This document shows, piece after piece, positions 34,919 through 44,005 of a stretch of DNA of 64,000 nucleotides. This DNA comes from Thalassotalea loyana. GTDB taxonomy: Bacteria > Pseudomonadota > Gammaproteobacteria > Enterobacterales > Alteromonadaceae. The translations under genes and the position numbers were made by a program. The stretch is taken from positions 992,001 to 1,056,000 of the forward strand of contig NZ_BSSV01000001.1 of assembly GCF_030161435.1 (NCBI RefSeq), written 5' to 3'. The notes below the pieces were generated by a model. That model ran no database searches and had not been told where the DNA came from. It saw nothing but the letters and a program-made list of their open reading frames with translations. The first letter of the stretch is position 1; each line of letters starts with the position of its first letter.

Positions 34919-35903
34919 AACATCTCTTTAAAATATGGTCGGCAAGTGCACGACATGAATGAGTATCAAAAGTTTGCTTACTTGCTGATATTAACGCGCT
35001 TTGTGCAGGGGCTTCAATATCGGCAACTAACGTTGTAAGCGATTGTTCAGGCGATAATAAAAAGCTATCAACCAAACCTAAATCGGTTGTAAGGCCATGC
35101 TTTGCAAACACGACGCTATCTTCTGCTTGCCCTTGGTTTTGTGAAATACATGCATTGGCAATGCCACAAAAGCTCACTTCATATTTCGATAAGCCACCAC
35201 CTGAAATAAAGTAATCGGCAGCTTGATAATAATGTTCAATTTTGGAAGTTAACGGCTTTAACCACAGAGTGTTGCGACTCGAGGGGATTGGTTTATCCGC
35301 TGTTGTTGTTGCCGTCACTAAATTGATAACCTTTCCCGACAATAGATTATCTAAGGCAGTCATCAGCTTCATGCCAGTGTTATGCTGATCTTGACCGCCA
35401 ATAAAAATAAAAATGTTGTCTAATGACGTTTTTGTCGTGGATAAATTGTCTTCTCTAATAGCTTGTAAGCTTGATTTAAATGGAAAAAACTTAGCACCAA
35501 GGCAGGTGTTTTTTGCGTTGTAAGGTTCATTATCAAAACCAACACGAAAGTTAATCACTAAATCACATTGGGACAAATCAAAATGATTGAAGTCGTCAAT
35601 TGCAATTAAATGTTCTGCTTTATCGCGCCAGTGATTAATGTCATCCTGATTGATTTGATAATCGTCAATAATTAGGCAAAATGGTGGATTAATCGCTGCA
35701 AAATCTGTAATGCAACCAAACCCTTGATCTTCTATTTGTTGTGTCGCAAATGGCAAGTAGTCGCCACAAAAGACAATCTCTTGTTCAGGCTTTTGTCTTT
35801 TGAGCCTGGTTGCAATGTTAAGGCATCGGCTGACGTGTCCAAATCCGGTTTGGCTATTGGCATTGCATTTGAAAACAATTAGGTTTGACTTATCCGTCGC
35901 CAC
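34911..35903 (-). CDS. pseG: PseG-like UDP-sugar hydrolase
   Basis: A 330-residue GT-B-like protein of the PseG/SpsG group. PseG removes UDP from UDP-2,4-diacetamido-2,4,6-trideoxy-L-altrose. The GxGHxxRC motif with catalytic H23 is present (TGFGHVSRCLN), as are IIDDYQ, FIGGQDQHNTGM and the nucleotide-side ISGGGLSKYEVSFCGI. Length is typical. It lies two bases after the FAD oxidoreductase gene. SpsG-type function with a different sugar cannot be excluded. Confidence 0.8.
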   Translation of the reverse strand: MATDKSNLIVFKCNANSQTGFGHVSRCLNIATRLKRQKPEQEIVFCGDYLPFATQQIEDQGFGCITDFAAINPPFCLIIDDYQINQDDINHWRDKAEHLIAIDDFNHFDLSQCDLVINFRVGFDNEPYNAKNTCLGAKFFPFKSSLQAIREDNLSTTKTSLDNIFIFIGGQDQHNTGMKLMTALDNLLSGKVINLVTATTTADKPIPSSRNTLWLKPLTSKIEHYYQAADYFISGGGLSKYEVSFCGIANACISQNQGQAEDSVVFAKHGLTTDLGLVDSFLLSPEQSLTTLVADIEAPAQSALISASKQTFDTHSCRALADHILKRCYD

Positions 35904-35905
35904 TT

Positions 35906-37285
35906 TTATGCAAACCTCTTGCTAATCTCATTGTACGCTGAGGTTAACACATCGGCATGGAACCATTGTTTGCCACTAAAACGGCCTGAAACGATGACAT
36001 TGTTGAATGCCTGGATGAACGTTTGATAATTCTCAATTGTTGCTTTAGAAAATTCAAATGTTGGTACAGGAAACGTGTTGTCTATGGTTTGTCTGTGACT
36101 ACTTACTAACGTTGCGTCTTCTTGTATTAAGGCCATCTCGCGAACTTCCTGTAAAATCATTTCAACTGTAATGTCATTTGCCTCGTCTGGACTAGACAGT
36201 ACTTCAACAGACATATTGTATTGACCATTATCTACTGTACGCAGGTTAGGGTATAGCGTGATCCGAAATGTTTTATGTTCGCTATGCCAGTTCCATAAAA
36301 ATGGTGCCGTTTTATTCGTTAGTGGTTTATCAAAATTGAAATAGAAGATGTTAGCCGTTCTAAACTCGGCTTTATGGCTACTGATTGGTAAGCCTGACGC
36401 TTTCAAACCAAAGAATGGTGGTGCGCTCCAGTACAGTAAATCACACGGTATCGTTGATTGACTTTTGCCTAGTGTAATATGCGTGACCCTATCACCTTGG
36501 TGTTCGATGTGAGTAATAAACTCACTTGTAATGATTTCGACCCCTTTGGCTTGAGCTTGTTTTAGCAAATGCTCCACCCAGAATTCTATCCCTTCACCAT
36601 TTTTTGGATAGTAATAGGTTGGCATGGCAATACCTTGCTCTTTCATTTGAGATAAATAATCAGCTTGCTTGTGGAAACTTAATTTATGATCGAATGCTGG
36701 TGTTTGTTTTAAGCGTTTGGTTGTTTCATTTGTTAAAGCAACCACGCGTGTGATACCAAAATAGTTGACTGATGATTGGCGTTGTAAGCTCTGACCATCA
36801 ACATTTTTACCGTAGAGCTTAGCAACGATTGGCAGTGATACTTGCTCGGTGATGGTATCACCTAAGGTTTCTCTCAAGTAATCTTCAATATTTTCACTTT
36901 GGCCGATTTGATCATTTTCGAGTAGCTCTTTGGCTGCTTTTTCATAATCTTGTTTTGGTAAGTGGCGAACGTCTACACTTTGGTTTTCTAAATTCCAGTG
37001 ACCATTGAAAAAGCTTCCCGATGGTAACTCGTTGATGACATGCCAATGGTCGCGAATGAAGGCTTCGTCACCAAATAAGATTTCATCAATTTCATTTATG
37101 CCTGTGGTGTTTGGAATATGAGTGCCCTGGTCGTAGACAACGCCGTGGCTATCGGTGACAGATTTTAATAATCCACCGCAACTTGGTGCACTCTCGATTA
37201 GCGTCACTTTTTGACATCGATCTGCCAATAATATCGCCGAAAAAAGGCCACAAAGTCCACCGCCTACAACAACACAGTTTTTCAT
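35906..37285 (-). CDS. FAD-dependent oxidoreductase (amine-oxidase/UGM-like)
   Basis: A 459-residue flavoprotein. The N-terminal Rossmann motif VVGGGLCGLFSAILLADR is followed by LIESAPSCGGLL and the C-terminal VSGRFSGKQWFHADVLTSAYNEISKRF, the usual FAD-contact end of this fold. It resembles protoporphyrinogen-oxidase-like and UDP-galactopyranose-mutase-like proteins found in sugar loci. The substrate is unknown. It is first in a tightly packed run of seven genes ending at 31431, and a GAGG-rich ribosome site (AGGTGAGG) precedes it. It is not part of the canonical Pse pathway. Confidence 0.78.
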   Translation of the reverse strand: MKNCVVVGGGLCGLFSAILLADRCQKVTLIESAPSCGGLLKSVTDSHGVVYDQGTHIPNTTGINEIDEILFGDEAFIRDHWHVINELPSGSFFNGHWNLENQSVDVRHLPKQDYEKAAKELLENDQIGQSENIEDYLRETLGDTITEQVSLPIVAKLYGKNVDGQSLQRQSSVNYFGITRVVALTNETTKRLKQTPAFDHKLSFHKQADYLSQMKEQGIAMPTYYYPKNGEGIEFWVEHLLKQAQAKGVEIITSEFITHIEHQGDRVTHITLGKSQSTIPCDLLYWSAPPFFGLKASGLPISSHKAEFRTANIFYFNFDKPLTNKTAPFLWNWHSEHKTFRITLYPNLRTVDNGQYNMSVEVLSSPDEANDITVEMILQEVREMALIQEDATLVSSHRQTIDNTFPVPTFEFSKATIENYQTFIQAFNNVIVSGRFSGKQWFHADVLTSAYNEISKRFA

Positions 37286-37320
37286 AATTGCCTCACCTAA
37301 ATGCTTTTCTCATAAACTAA

Positions 37321-37410
37321 AAGTGTAATCTAAGCATTGGCTAATATAGATGCGTTAAATCAACGAATCTTTTTTAAAGAAGCGTGTTCCATTGATGATG
37401 GATTACACTT
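37321..37410 (-). promoter_or_regulatory. Inverted repeat before the FAD oxidoreductase operon
   Basis: AAGTGTAATC (37321-37330) and GATTACACTT (37401-37410) are perfect 10-bp inverted copies 70 bases apart, in the only sizeable gap (137 bases) of the sugar block. I see no sigma-54 or sigma-28 motif here. The copies could be operator half-sites or a processing hairpin separating the pseB-pseI half from the FAD-oxidoreductase half. Confidence 0.45.
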
Positions 37411-37422
37411 CTTATGAATTTC

Positions 37423-38478
37423 TTACACACGTTCAACAAATTCTAAAGCAAATCTTTGACCAAGTTTTAAGTCTTGAGTTGCTTTTTTGCCGATTATCTC
37501 GGGCAAGTACTTAGGATGTAAACCGTAACTCGGGCGAACTGACTTGACATGTTCCTCAGTAATTACTTCGCCTTTATCAATATTTTTTGCAACATAGAGT
37601 GAGCGTTTGGCTAATAAGTTCTTTTTCGAAGCAGGCGATATGTCATAGTTCACTTTGCCGATCGCCTTTTCAATGTTTCTGACGTCTACAACTAATTGAC
37701 CAAATTCCTCAGGCGTGAGTGAGAAAAAGCCATCCACTGATTCTTCATTACGTTCTAGCACAAAGTGTTTTTCAATAATCTTGGCACCTAGTGCAACCGA
37801 AGCAATTGCAACACTATTACCTAATGTATGATCTGAAAGACCAGTAACACATTGATATTTACTTGCCATGTCTTTGATGGTCTTCAAATGAATATCTTCA
37901 GCAGGCGCAGGGTAGGCTGTCGTGCATTTTAAAAATGCATATTGCTGACAACCATTGGCTTTTAAAGTCTCAATGGCGAGCTCAATATCTTCTTGAGTGG
38001 CTAGACCGGTGGATAAAATAACCGGCTTGCCAGTCTTCGCGACGCGGGCAATTAAGCCAACATCGGATATTTCTGGAGAAGCAATCTTATACGCTGGACA
38101 ATTTAACGACTCAAGTAAATCTACGGCACTGCTATCAAAAGGCGACGAGAAGATATCGATACCAATTTTTTTACCTTCTTCAAATAATGCCTCGTGCCAC
38201 TCCCACGGGGTGTAAGCTTTTTCATAGAGTTTATACAGCGTGTTGTGTGACTCCCATGGATTGTCACTAGGCAATTGAAAGTCTTTTTCATCGCAATCTA
38301 GGGTAATAGTATCGGCACGGTATGTTTGCAGTTTTATTGCATTTGCACCGCAAGCTTTTGCTTGGTGAATTATTTCTATTGCCTTTTCAAAGCTACCACA
38401 GTGATTCGCTGACATTTCAGCAATTAAGTAGCAAGGGCTATCTTCGCTCACTAACGTTTGATTGATATGAAAATTCAT
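37423..38478 (-). CDS. pseI: Pseudaminic acid synthase PseI (NeuB family)
   Basis: A 351-residue NeuB-family enzyme condensing the 6-deoxy hexosamine with phosphoenolpyruvate to a nonulosonic acid. The N-terminal TIM barrel has SPCYLIAEMSANHCGSFEKAIEII, AIKLQTYRADT, SSPFDSSAVDLL, and the metal/PEP region SDHTLGNSVAIASVALGAKIIEKHFVLER. Residues ~285-350 form the antifreeze-like SAF domain (SLYVAKNIDKGEVITEEHVKSVRPS). The SANH pattern favours PseI over LegI/NeuB, but substrate choice cannot be proved from sequence. Confidence 0.9.
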   Translation of the reverse strand: MNFHINQTLVSEDSPCYLIAEMSANHCGSFEKAIEIIHQAKACGANAIKLQTYRADTITLDCDEKDFQLPSDNPWESHNTLYKLYEKAYTPWEWHEALFEEGKKIGIDIFSSPFDSSAVDLLESLNCPAYKIASPEISDVGLIARVAKTGKPVILSTGLATQEDIELAIETLKANGCQQYAFLKCTTAYPAPAEDIHLKTIKDMASKYQCVTGLSDHTLGNSVAIASVALGAKIIEKHFVLERNEESVDGFFSLTPEEFGQLVVDVRNIEKAIGKVNYDISPASKKNLLAKRSLYVAKNIDKGEVITEEHVKSVRPSYGLHPKYLPEIIGKKATQDLKLGQRFALEFVERV

Positions 38479-38493
38479 CAGTTATTAACTCTA

Positions 38494-39249
38494 TTAAATG
38501 CGCTGATCATTTTGTAATGAAGTGATTAAGCCTTCATTTCTAACAATATGTTGATTCATTTTTTTAATTATTGGGTTCTCATCAAGAAAGTGCTTAATTT
38601 CTTGATAATTCAAAGACAAATCATCGCAATGCTCAATGATTTGACCAACCACTTGGTAATCTTCTTCGTTGTCGACGGTGAAGCGATAATGACTGTCATC
38701 TTGGCTATTTGCTAATTCAATAATCGTAAAGTCACTTTCATTTTGATAGACGTATAGCGTGACATGCTCACGTTGAGATGCCAACTTAGCATTGACATGG
38801 GCAACTGATAAAGCTTGAAAAGATAAAACTTCACAATCGACACCTTCGGCAAAATGTTCGGACAGGTAAGCATAATCAGCTTGCTTGCGAAAATAGTCGT
38901 TGATTAATGTGTCGCAAATTTCTGGTGATAATAATGGAGAATCGCCAGTAATTCTTACGATATCCGTGGCGTTAAACGTCACGGCACATTGGTAAAAACG
39001 TCCAAGCACGTCATCTTCGTCACCGCGAAAGGTATTAAAACCATGATGACTCACAACATGACAGAGCTCGTCATTTTCGGGGTTGGTTGACGTTGCTAAG
39101 ACAATTTCATCAATCTGCTTACACTGTTTTAGGCGTTCCAGTAGTAAGATAATCAATGGTTTGTTACCTAGTGGCTTGAGCACTTTTCCTGGAAGTCGAG
39201 ATGACCCCATTCTTGCTTGAACAATAGCGACTACATGTTGTTTCGTCAT
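38494..39249 (-). CDS. pseF: SpsF/PseF-like cytidylyltransferase
   Basis: A 251-residue nucleotidyltransferase. The ATG at 39249 follows a GGGAG site and gives MTKQHVVAIVQARMGSSRLPGKVLKPLGNKPL, the classic CTP-binding start (QARxGSxRLPGK). An ATG 51 bases further upstream lacks a ribosome site and would overlap the aminotransferase gene. RITGDSPLLSPEICD is the metal-binding region. It would activate the nonulosonic acid with CMP. The sequence looks closer to SpsF (COG1861) than to NeuA, so PseF is a functional inference. Confidence 0.75.
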   Translation of the reverse strand: MTKQHVVAIVQARMGSSRLPGKVLKPLGNKPLIILLLERLKQCKQIDEIVLATSTNPENDELCHVVSHHGFNTFRGDEDDVLGRFYQCAVTFNATDIVRITGDSPLLSPEICDTLINDYFRKQADYAYLSEHFAEGVDCEVLSFQALSVAHVNAKLASQREHVTLYVYQNESDFTIIELANSQDDSHYRFTVDNEEDYQVVGQIIEHCDDLSLNYQEIKHFLDENPIIKKMNQHIVRNEGLITSLQNDQRI

Positions 39250-39269
39250 GATAACTCCCGCACGTTCAA

Positions 39270-40592
39270 TTAATTTAAACGTTGAAACCCACTGTGGCAA
39301 ACCTCGCCTTCGAGTAGGCTCGATAACTCATTTGTACTGATTGCCTGACTAATCTGACAAAATACTTCCTCAGCGTGTTTTAAGTAGTTATCAGCAACAT
39401 CTTTGGTATGCGCAAGGCTCACATAAATAACATTGCTGGCAAGAAAACCTCGCTTGAGCATCTCTTGCGTGAAAACGGTTTTTACCGTCAATGCATCACC
39501 GCCAAAACCTAAGATAAGTACAGGGTCAATACCAAGCATATTGAGTGGTAATTTGGCCTTTTCTGCAGCCTTGATAAGCCCCTCTTTTAGGTATTTGCCG
39601 TGCTCTGAAATGGTATTGATAACGTTTTGCTCATGCATGACTTCTATTACTTTGAGCGCTGCTGTAAAGCCGACGCGTTCCGTCCAATATGAGCTGGAAA
39701 TAAACGATTCTTGAGCTGCTTGCATGATGTCTGATTTACCAATGACCGCACCAATTGGGTGACCATTACCCAGTGCTTTGCCTAAGACACAGATATCAGG
39801 CTCAAGATCCCATAATAGATGAGACCCGCCTATGTTTAATCTAAACCCTGAAGATATCTCGTCAAACACTAAGACAATATTGTGTGCCGTGCATAGTTCA
39901 CGAATACGTTTAATAAATGCTAGGTCAGGCATTGCATGACGGAAAACTTCCATTACGACAACACCTAAGTTATCTTTTTCAGACTCAACGATTGCTTCAA
40001 AAGATTCAATATCACCTTCTTTAAATGGTATTACTGAACCTGACAGCTTTCTCGGTACACCTGAAGGCGCTAGCCCCGGTAATAGTTGCTCATCTAAATT
40101 CTTATCATCACCCAAATTGGTTGCAATGTACCAGTCGTGCCAGCCATGATAGCCACAAAAGGCAACTTTATCTTTGCCTGAATGTGAGCGGGCAATACGA
40201 ACAGCAATCGAACAACTTTCGCCACCAGTGCGTGCAAATCGTGCAGCGCCTGCCCATGGGTGTAATTCAATCAGTTTCTCAGCAAGCTCAACCTCTTCGT
40301 AACAGTTAAGGCTTGTCATGCTGCCGTTTGCAATAGCCTCACCAACAGCGATGTTGATCTCGTCATTCGCATAACCAAGAGGGCAAGTGCCAATCCCCAT
40401 AATGCTCATGTCGATGTAATGGTTATCATCAAGATCCCAAATTTCACAACCTTTAGCTTTTTTGTAATATGCAGGCCAAAAGTCCGGTAAAAACATTTCA
40501 GCACGTTTTGACAATAGCTGATTGCCACCAGGGATGATTTTTTTCGCCTGCTGCCAAAGTTTGCTACCTGAATTGTTTTTAATATCAATCAT
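39270..40592 (-). CDS. Class III aminotransferase (GSA-aminomutase-like)
   Basis: A 440-residue class III PLP enzyme. RTGGESCSIAVRIAR is the PLP-phosphate region, FCGYHGWHDWY carries the stacking aromatic, D244 (FDEISSGFR) binds the PLP nitrogen, and K272 (VLGKALGNGHPIGAVIG) is the Schiff-base lysine. It resembles glutamate-1-semialdehyde aminomutase, but its place between an aldo/keto reductase and the cytidylyltransferase argues for a sugar or nonulosonic-acid role, not haem synthesis. It is not required in the canonical Pse pathway. The catalytic residues appear intact. Confidence 0.82.
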   Translation of the reverse strand: MIDIKNNSGSKLWQQAKKIIPGGNQLLSKRAEMFLPDFWPAYYKKAKGCEIWDLDDNHYIDMSIMGIGTCPLGYANDEINIAVGEAIANGSMTSLNCYEEVELAEKLIELHPWAGAARFARTGGESCSIAVRIARSHSGKDKVAFCGYHGWHDWYIATNLGDDKNLDEQLLPGLAPSGVPRKLSGSVIPFKEGDIESFEAIVESEKDNLGVVVMEVFRHAMPDLAFIKRIRELCTAHNIVLVFDEISSGFRLNIGGSHLLWDLEPDICVLGKALGNGHPIGAVIGKSDIMQAAQESFISSSYWTERVGFTAALKVIEVMHEQNVINTISEHGKYLKEGLIKAAEKAKLPLNMLGIDPVLILGFGGDALTVKTVFTQEMLKRGFLASNVIYVSLAHTKDVADNYLKHAEEVFCQISQAISTNELSSLLEGEVCHSGFQRLN

Positions 40593-40642
40593 GAAAACCT
40601 CTATGATAAATCATGCGTCGGCATGGAATATATTGAATTAAC

Positions 40643-41512
40643 CTACTGCGGCCATTTACTGGGGTTAGTTATGTTGTCGTCCAAAATGGCAAAATCTTGA
40701 TAGTTAAAGTGGCAATTTTTAGCAAGATCATAGGCTCGAACGATTTCTGCTAATTCAGTGCTTGAGCAACAACCTACAATAATCTTTGAAATATTAGGGT
40801 GTTGGATGAAAGGAGCCAGCAATAATGCCATTCTGCTTACGTTTAATTGAGAACTTAAGTTATCAAGTTTGGTATGAGTAGTGGACAGCGTTTTTAAATG
40901 AGCGGGTAAATTTGACGTAGGCATCAATAGTGCGCCTTGTAAAAATAACGAACGGATGTGAATTTCGATATTCTCTTGCTGGCAAAACGCTAAAAACTCA
41001 TTATCTAATACTTGTTGATCACAAATATTAGCCGGTAGTTGTATCACATCTATATTGAAGCGTCGGATCAACGCTAGTGCTTGTTCTATGCTATAGACAG
41101 AACAGCCAATTTTTTTTGTTAACTGTTTTTGTTTGGTCGATAGTAGTGCTTGGTAATTTTGTTCACTGTCATCATTTAACAGCCATTGAGCATGATGAGA
41201 TGAAATGCACTCAAATTGTTTAATGTTTAAATCACTAAGCGATTGTTTAACTTCATCAATAACACTATCGGGAGCTGTTGTCGGCGCTATTTTTCCTAGA
41301 TAGTGAGCGTCAATATCATGATGCTCTTTCGTCATTAATGTGCCGATAATGGCCTCACTATTACCGTAACTTGATGCGGTATCAAATGCAGAAATATTGG
41401 CTTCTGAGGCAATAGCGAGTATTTCATTAACTTGCGCAGGCATGACCTGGCCATCATGGTTTGAAATGCCATAATCTAAACCAAATTGCACTGTTCCAAG
41501 CGCTAGTTTCAT
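40643..41512 (-). CDS. Aldo/keto reductase
   Basis: A 289-residue TIM-barrel oxidoreductase: MKLALGTVQFGLDYGISN, then AFDTASSYGNSEAIIG with D44 and the catalytic tyrosine Y49, YLGKIAP with the lysine, and IGCSVYSIEQAL. The usual NADPH-binding C-terminal strands appear (ISKIIVGCCSSTELAEIV). It overlaps pseC by 4 bases, so translation is coupled. The substrate is unknown; it may act with the class III aminotransferase that follows. Confidence 0.85.
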   Translation of the reverse strand: MKLALGTVQFGLDYGISNHDGQVMPAQVNEILAIASEANISAFDTASSYGNSEAIIGTLMTKEHHDIDAHYLGKIAPTTAPDSVIDEVKQSLSDLNIKQFECISSHHAQWLLNDDSEQNYQALLSTKQKQLTKKIGCSVYSIEQALALIRRFNIDVIQLPANICDQQVLDNEFLAFCQQENIEIHIRSLFLQGALLMPTSNLPAHLKTLSTTHTKLDNLSSQLNVSRMALLLAPFIQHPNISKIIVGCCSSTELAEIVRAYDLAKNCHFNYQDFAILDDNITNPSKWPQ

Positions 41513-42677
41513 AACAAGCTCTTTAACGTGCTAATGATGAATTGCTGGGCCTCTTCGCTCAAGTCAGGGTAGAGCGGGATAGAAATCGCTCGCTGATAGT
41601 AGTCTAATGATGAAGGAAAGTCAGATTCAGCAAAACCAAGTGATTTGTAATATGGCTGAGTATGTATGGGAATATAGTGCAGGTGGGCACATATGTTTGC
41701 AGCACGCATTGATTCTATGATTTCTTTGTGTGCGTTTGCCTTTTCTTTCGGTAGTAGCACCACGTACAAATGATATGCAGAGTAACTTTGCTCGCATGGT
41801 TTCAATACTGTTAATGGAGTATCTGCAAACGCATCATCGTAAACCTTTGCTTTTTCGTTACGCAATTCAACAAGTTTGGATAGTTTATTTAATTGACTTA
41901 CGCCCAACGTCGCTTGCAGCTCTGTCATCCGATAGTTAAATCCCAACATGATTTGTTGATAATACCAAGGGCCATGTGACGCTTCTGTCATCTCACTCGG
42001 GTTCGTAGTAATGCCGTGACTACGATATTTTGTCATCAAATTATGGAGGTTTTTGTCATTAGTTAACCCAACACCACCTTCTGCACTCGTGACTATTTTT
42101 ACTGGATGAAAGCTGAAAACGCTAATGTCACTATATTGGCAGTTACCAACGGGTTTACCCTGATATCTGCTGCCAACAGCGTGAGAAGCATCTTCAATAA
42201 TGTTAAATCCATACTCCTGACTCAGTTGATGAATACCTTCCATATCACAACTATGGCCGCATAGATGAACAGGAATCACAACTTTCGGTAGTTGCCCTAA
42301 GTCTTTTGCTTGAATCAGTTTTTGTTTGAGCGCTTGGGTGCTCATTAGACCCGTGTCTACATCGATATCAACAAAGTCCACTTTAGCGTCGCAATATAAC
42401 GCACAGTTAGAAGAGGCGACGAAAGAGATCGGGCTGGTCCACACAATATCTTCTGAAGTTACGCCTAAGGCTAAACAAGCGATGTGTAATGCTGATGTCG
42501 CACTGTTAGCTGCGCAGGCAAACTCTGCACCTGTTAATTGACATAAAGCATTTTCAAACGCTGGGACTTTAGGGCCTTGAGTTAAATAATCTGACTTCAA
42601 TACATCAATAACGGCGTCAATATCAGCTTGATCGATATGCTGACGCCCGTAAGGAATGAAGGTGTCGAATTTATCCA

Positions 42678-42678
<1 letters not shown>
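41509..42678 (-). CDS. pseC: UDP-4-keto-sugar aminotransferase PseC
   Basis: A 389-residue DegT-family PLP aminotransferase that adds the 4-amino group to the PseB product. Its ATG (42678) shares its A with the pseB stop in a TAATG overlap; a GTG nine bases earlier is less likely. PLP features are AANSATSALHIACLALG, IPVHLCGHSCDMEGI, IEDASHAVGS, and K194 in SFHPVKIVTSAEGGV. MDKFDTFIPYGRQHIDQADIDAV is the typical PseC start. Confidence 0.92.
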
Positions 42679-43739
<1,061 letters not shown>

Positions 43740-43766
43740 CTATATGCAAATTCTTATTATGATTAA

Positions 43767-43784
43767 GGCAAATTATGTGCCGAG
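43767..43784 (-). promoter_or_regulatory. Sigma-54 promoter for the pseB operon
   Basis: Minus strand reads CTCGGCACATAATTTGCC: GG at 43781-43780, exactly ten bases, GC at 43769-43768. Apart from the first T of TTGG this fits TTGGCAC-N5-TTGC. Transcription would start near 43756, giving a ~77-base leader before the pseB ATG at 43679. Confidence 0.75.
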
Positions 43785-43909
43785 TTAAAAAAGGGTACAA
43801 GCGTTTGGTGTAAATAATCTCAAAATACTCAACAATTCATAGTGTTGGCATCATTAATAATGTCATTTTTGTTGTTTATTTATACATATGCAACGGTGTT
43901 TACTGTAAA

Positions 43910-43942
43910 TGTCAAATTTATGTCGTTTATAGTGTCAAATAT
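43910..43942 (+). promoter_or_regulatory. TGTCRWWT repeats upstream of flrA
   Basis: TGTCAAATTT (43910), TGTCGTTTAT (43921) and TGTCAAATAT (43933) lie 11 and 12 bases apart, about one helical turn each. A further TGTCATTTTT is at 43861. GTCA half-sites resemble half of the published FleQ box (GTCAATAAATTGAC), and FlrA is the FleQ homologue. Possible autoregulatory operator; inference only. Confidence 0.4.
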
Positions 43943-44005
43943 TTGTTGATTTATTAGGACGCAACGCTAGAATTTAAAACATAATAAATACAATAGGTTT
44001 GAAGT

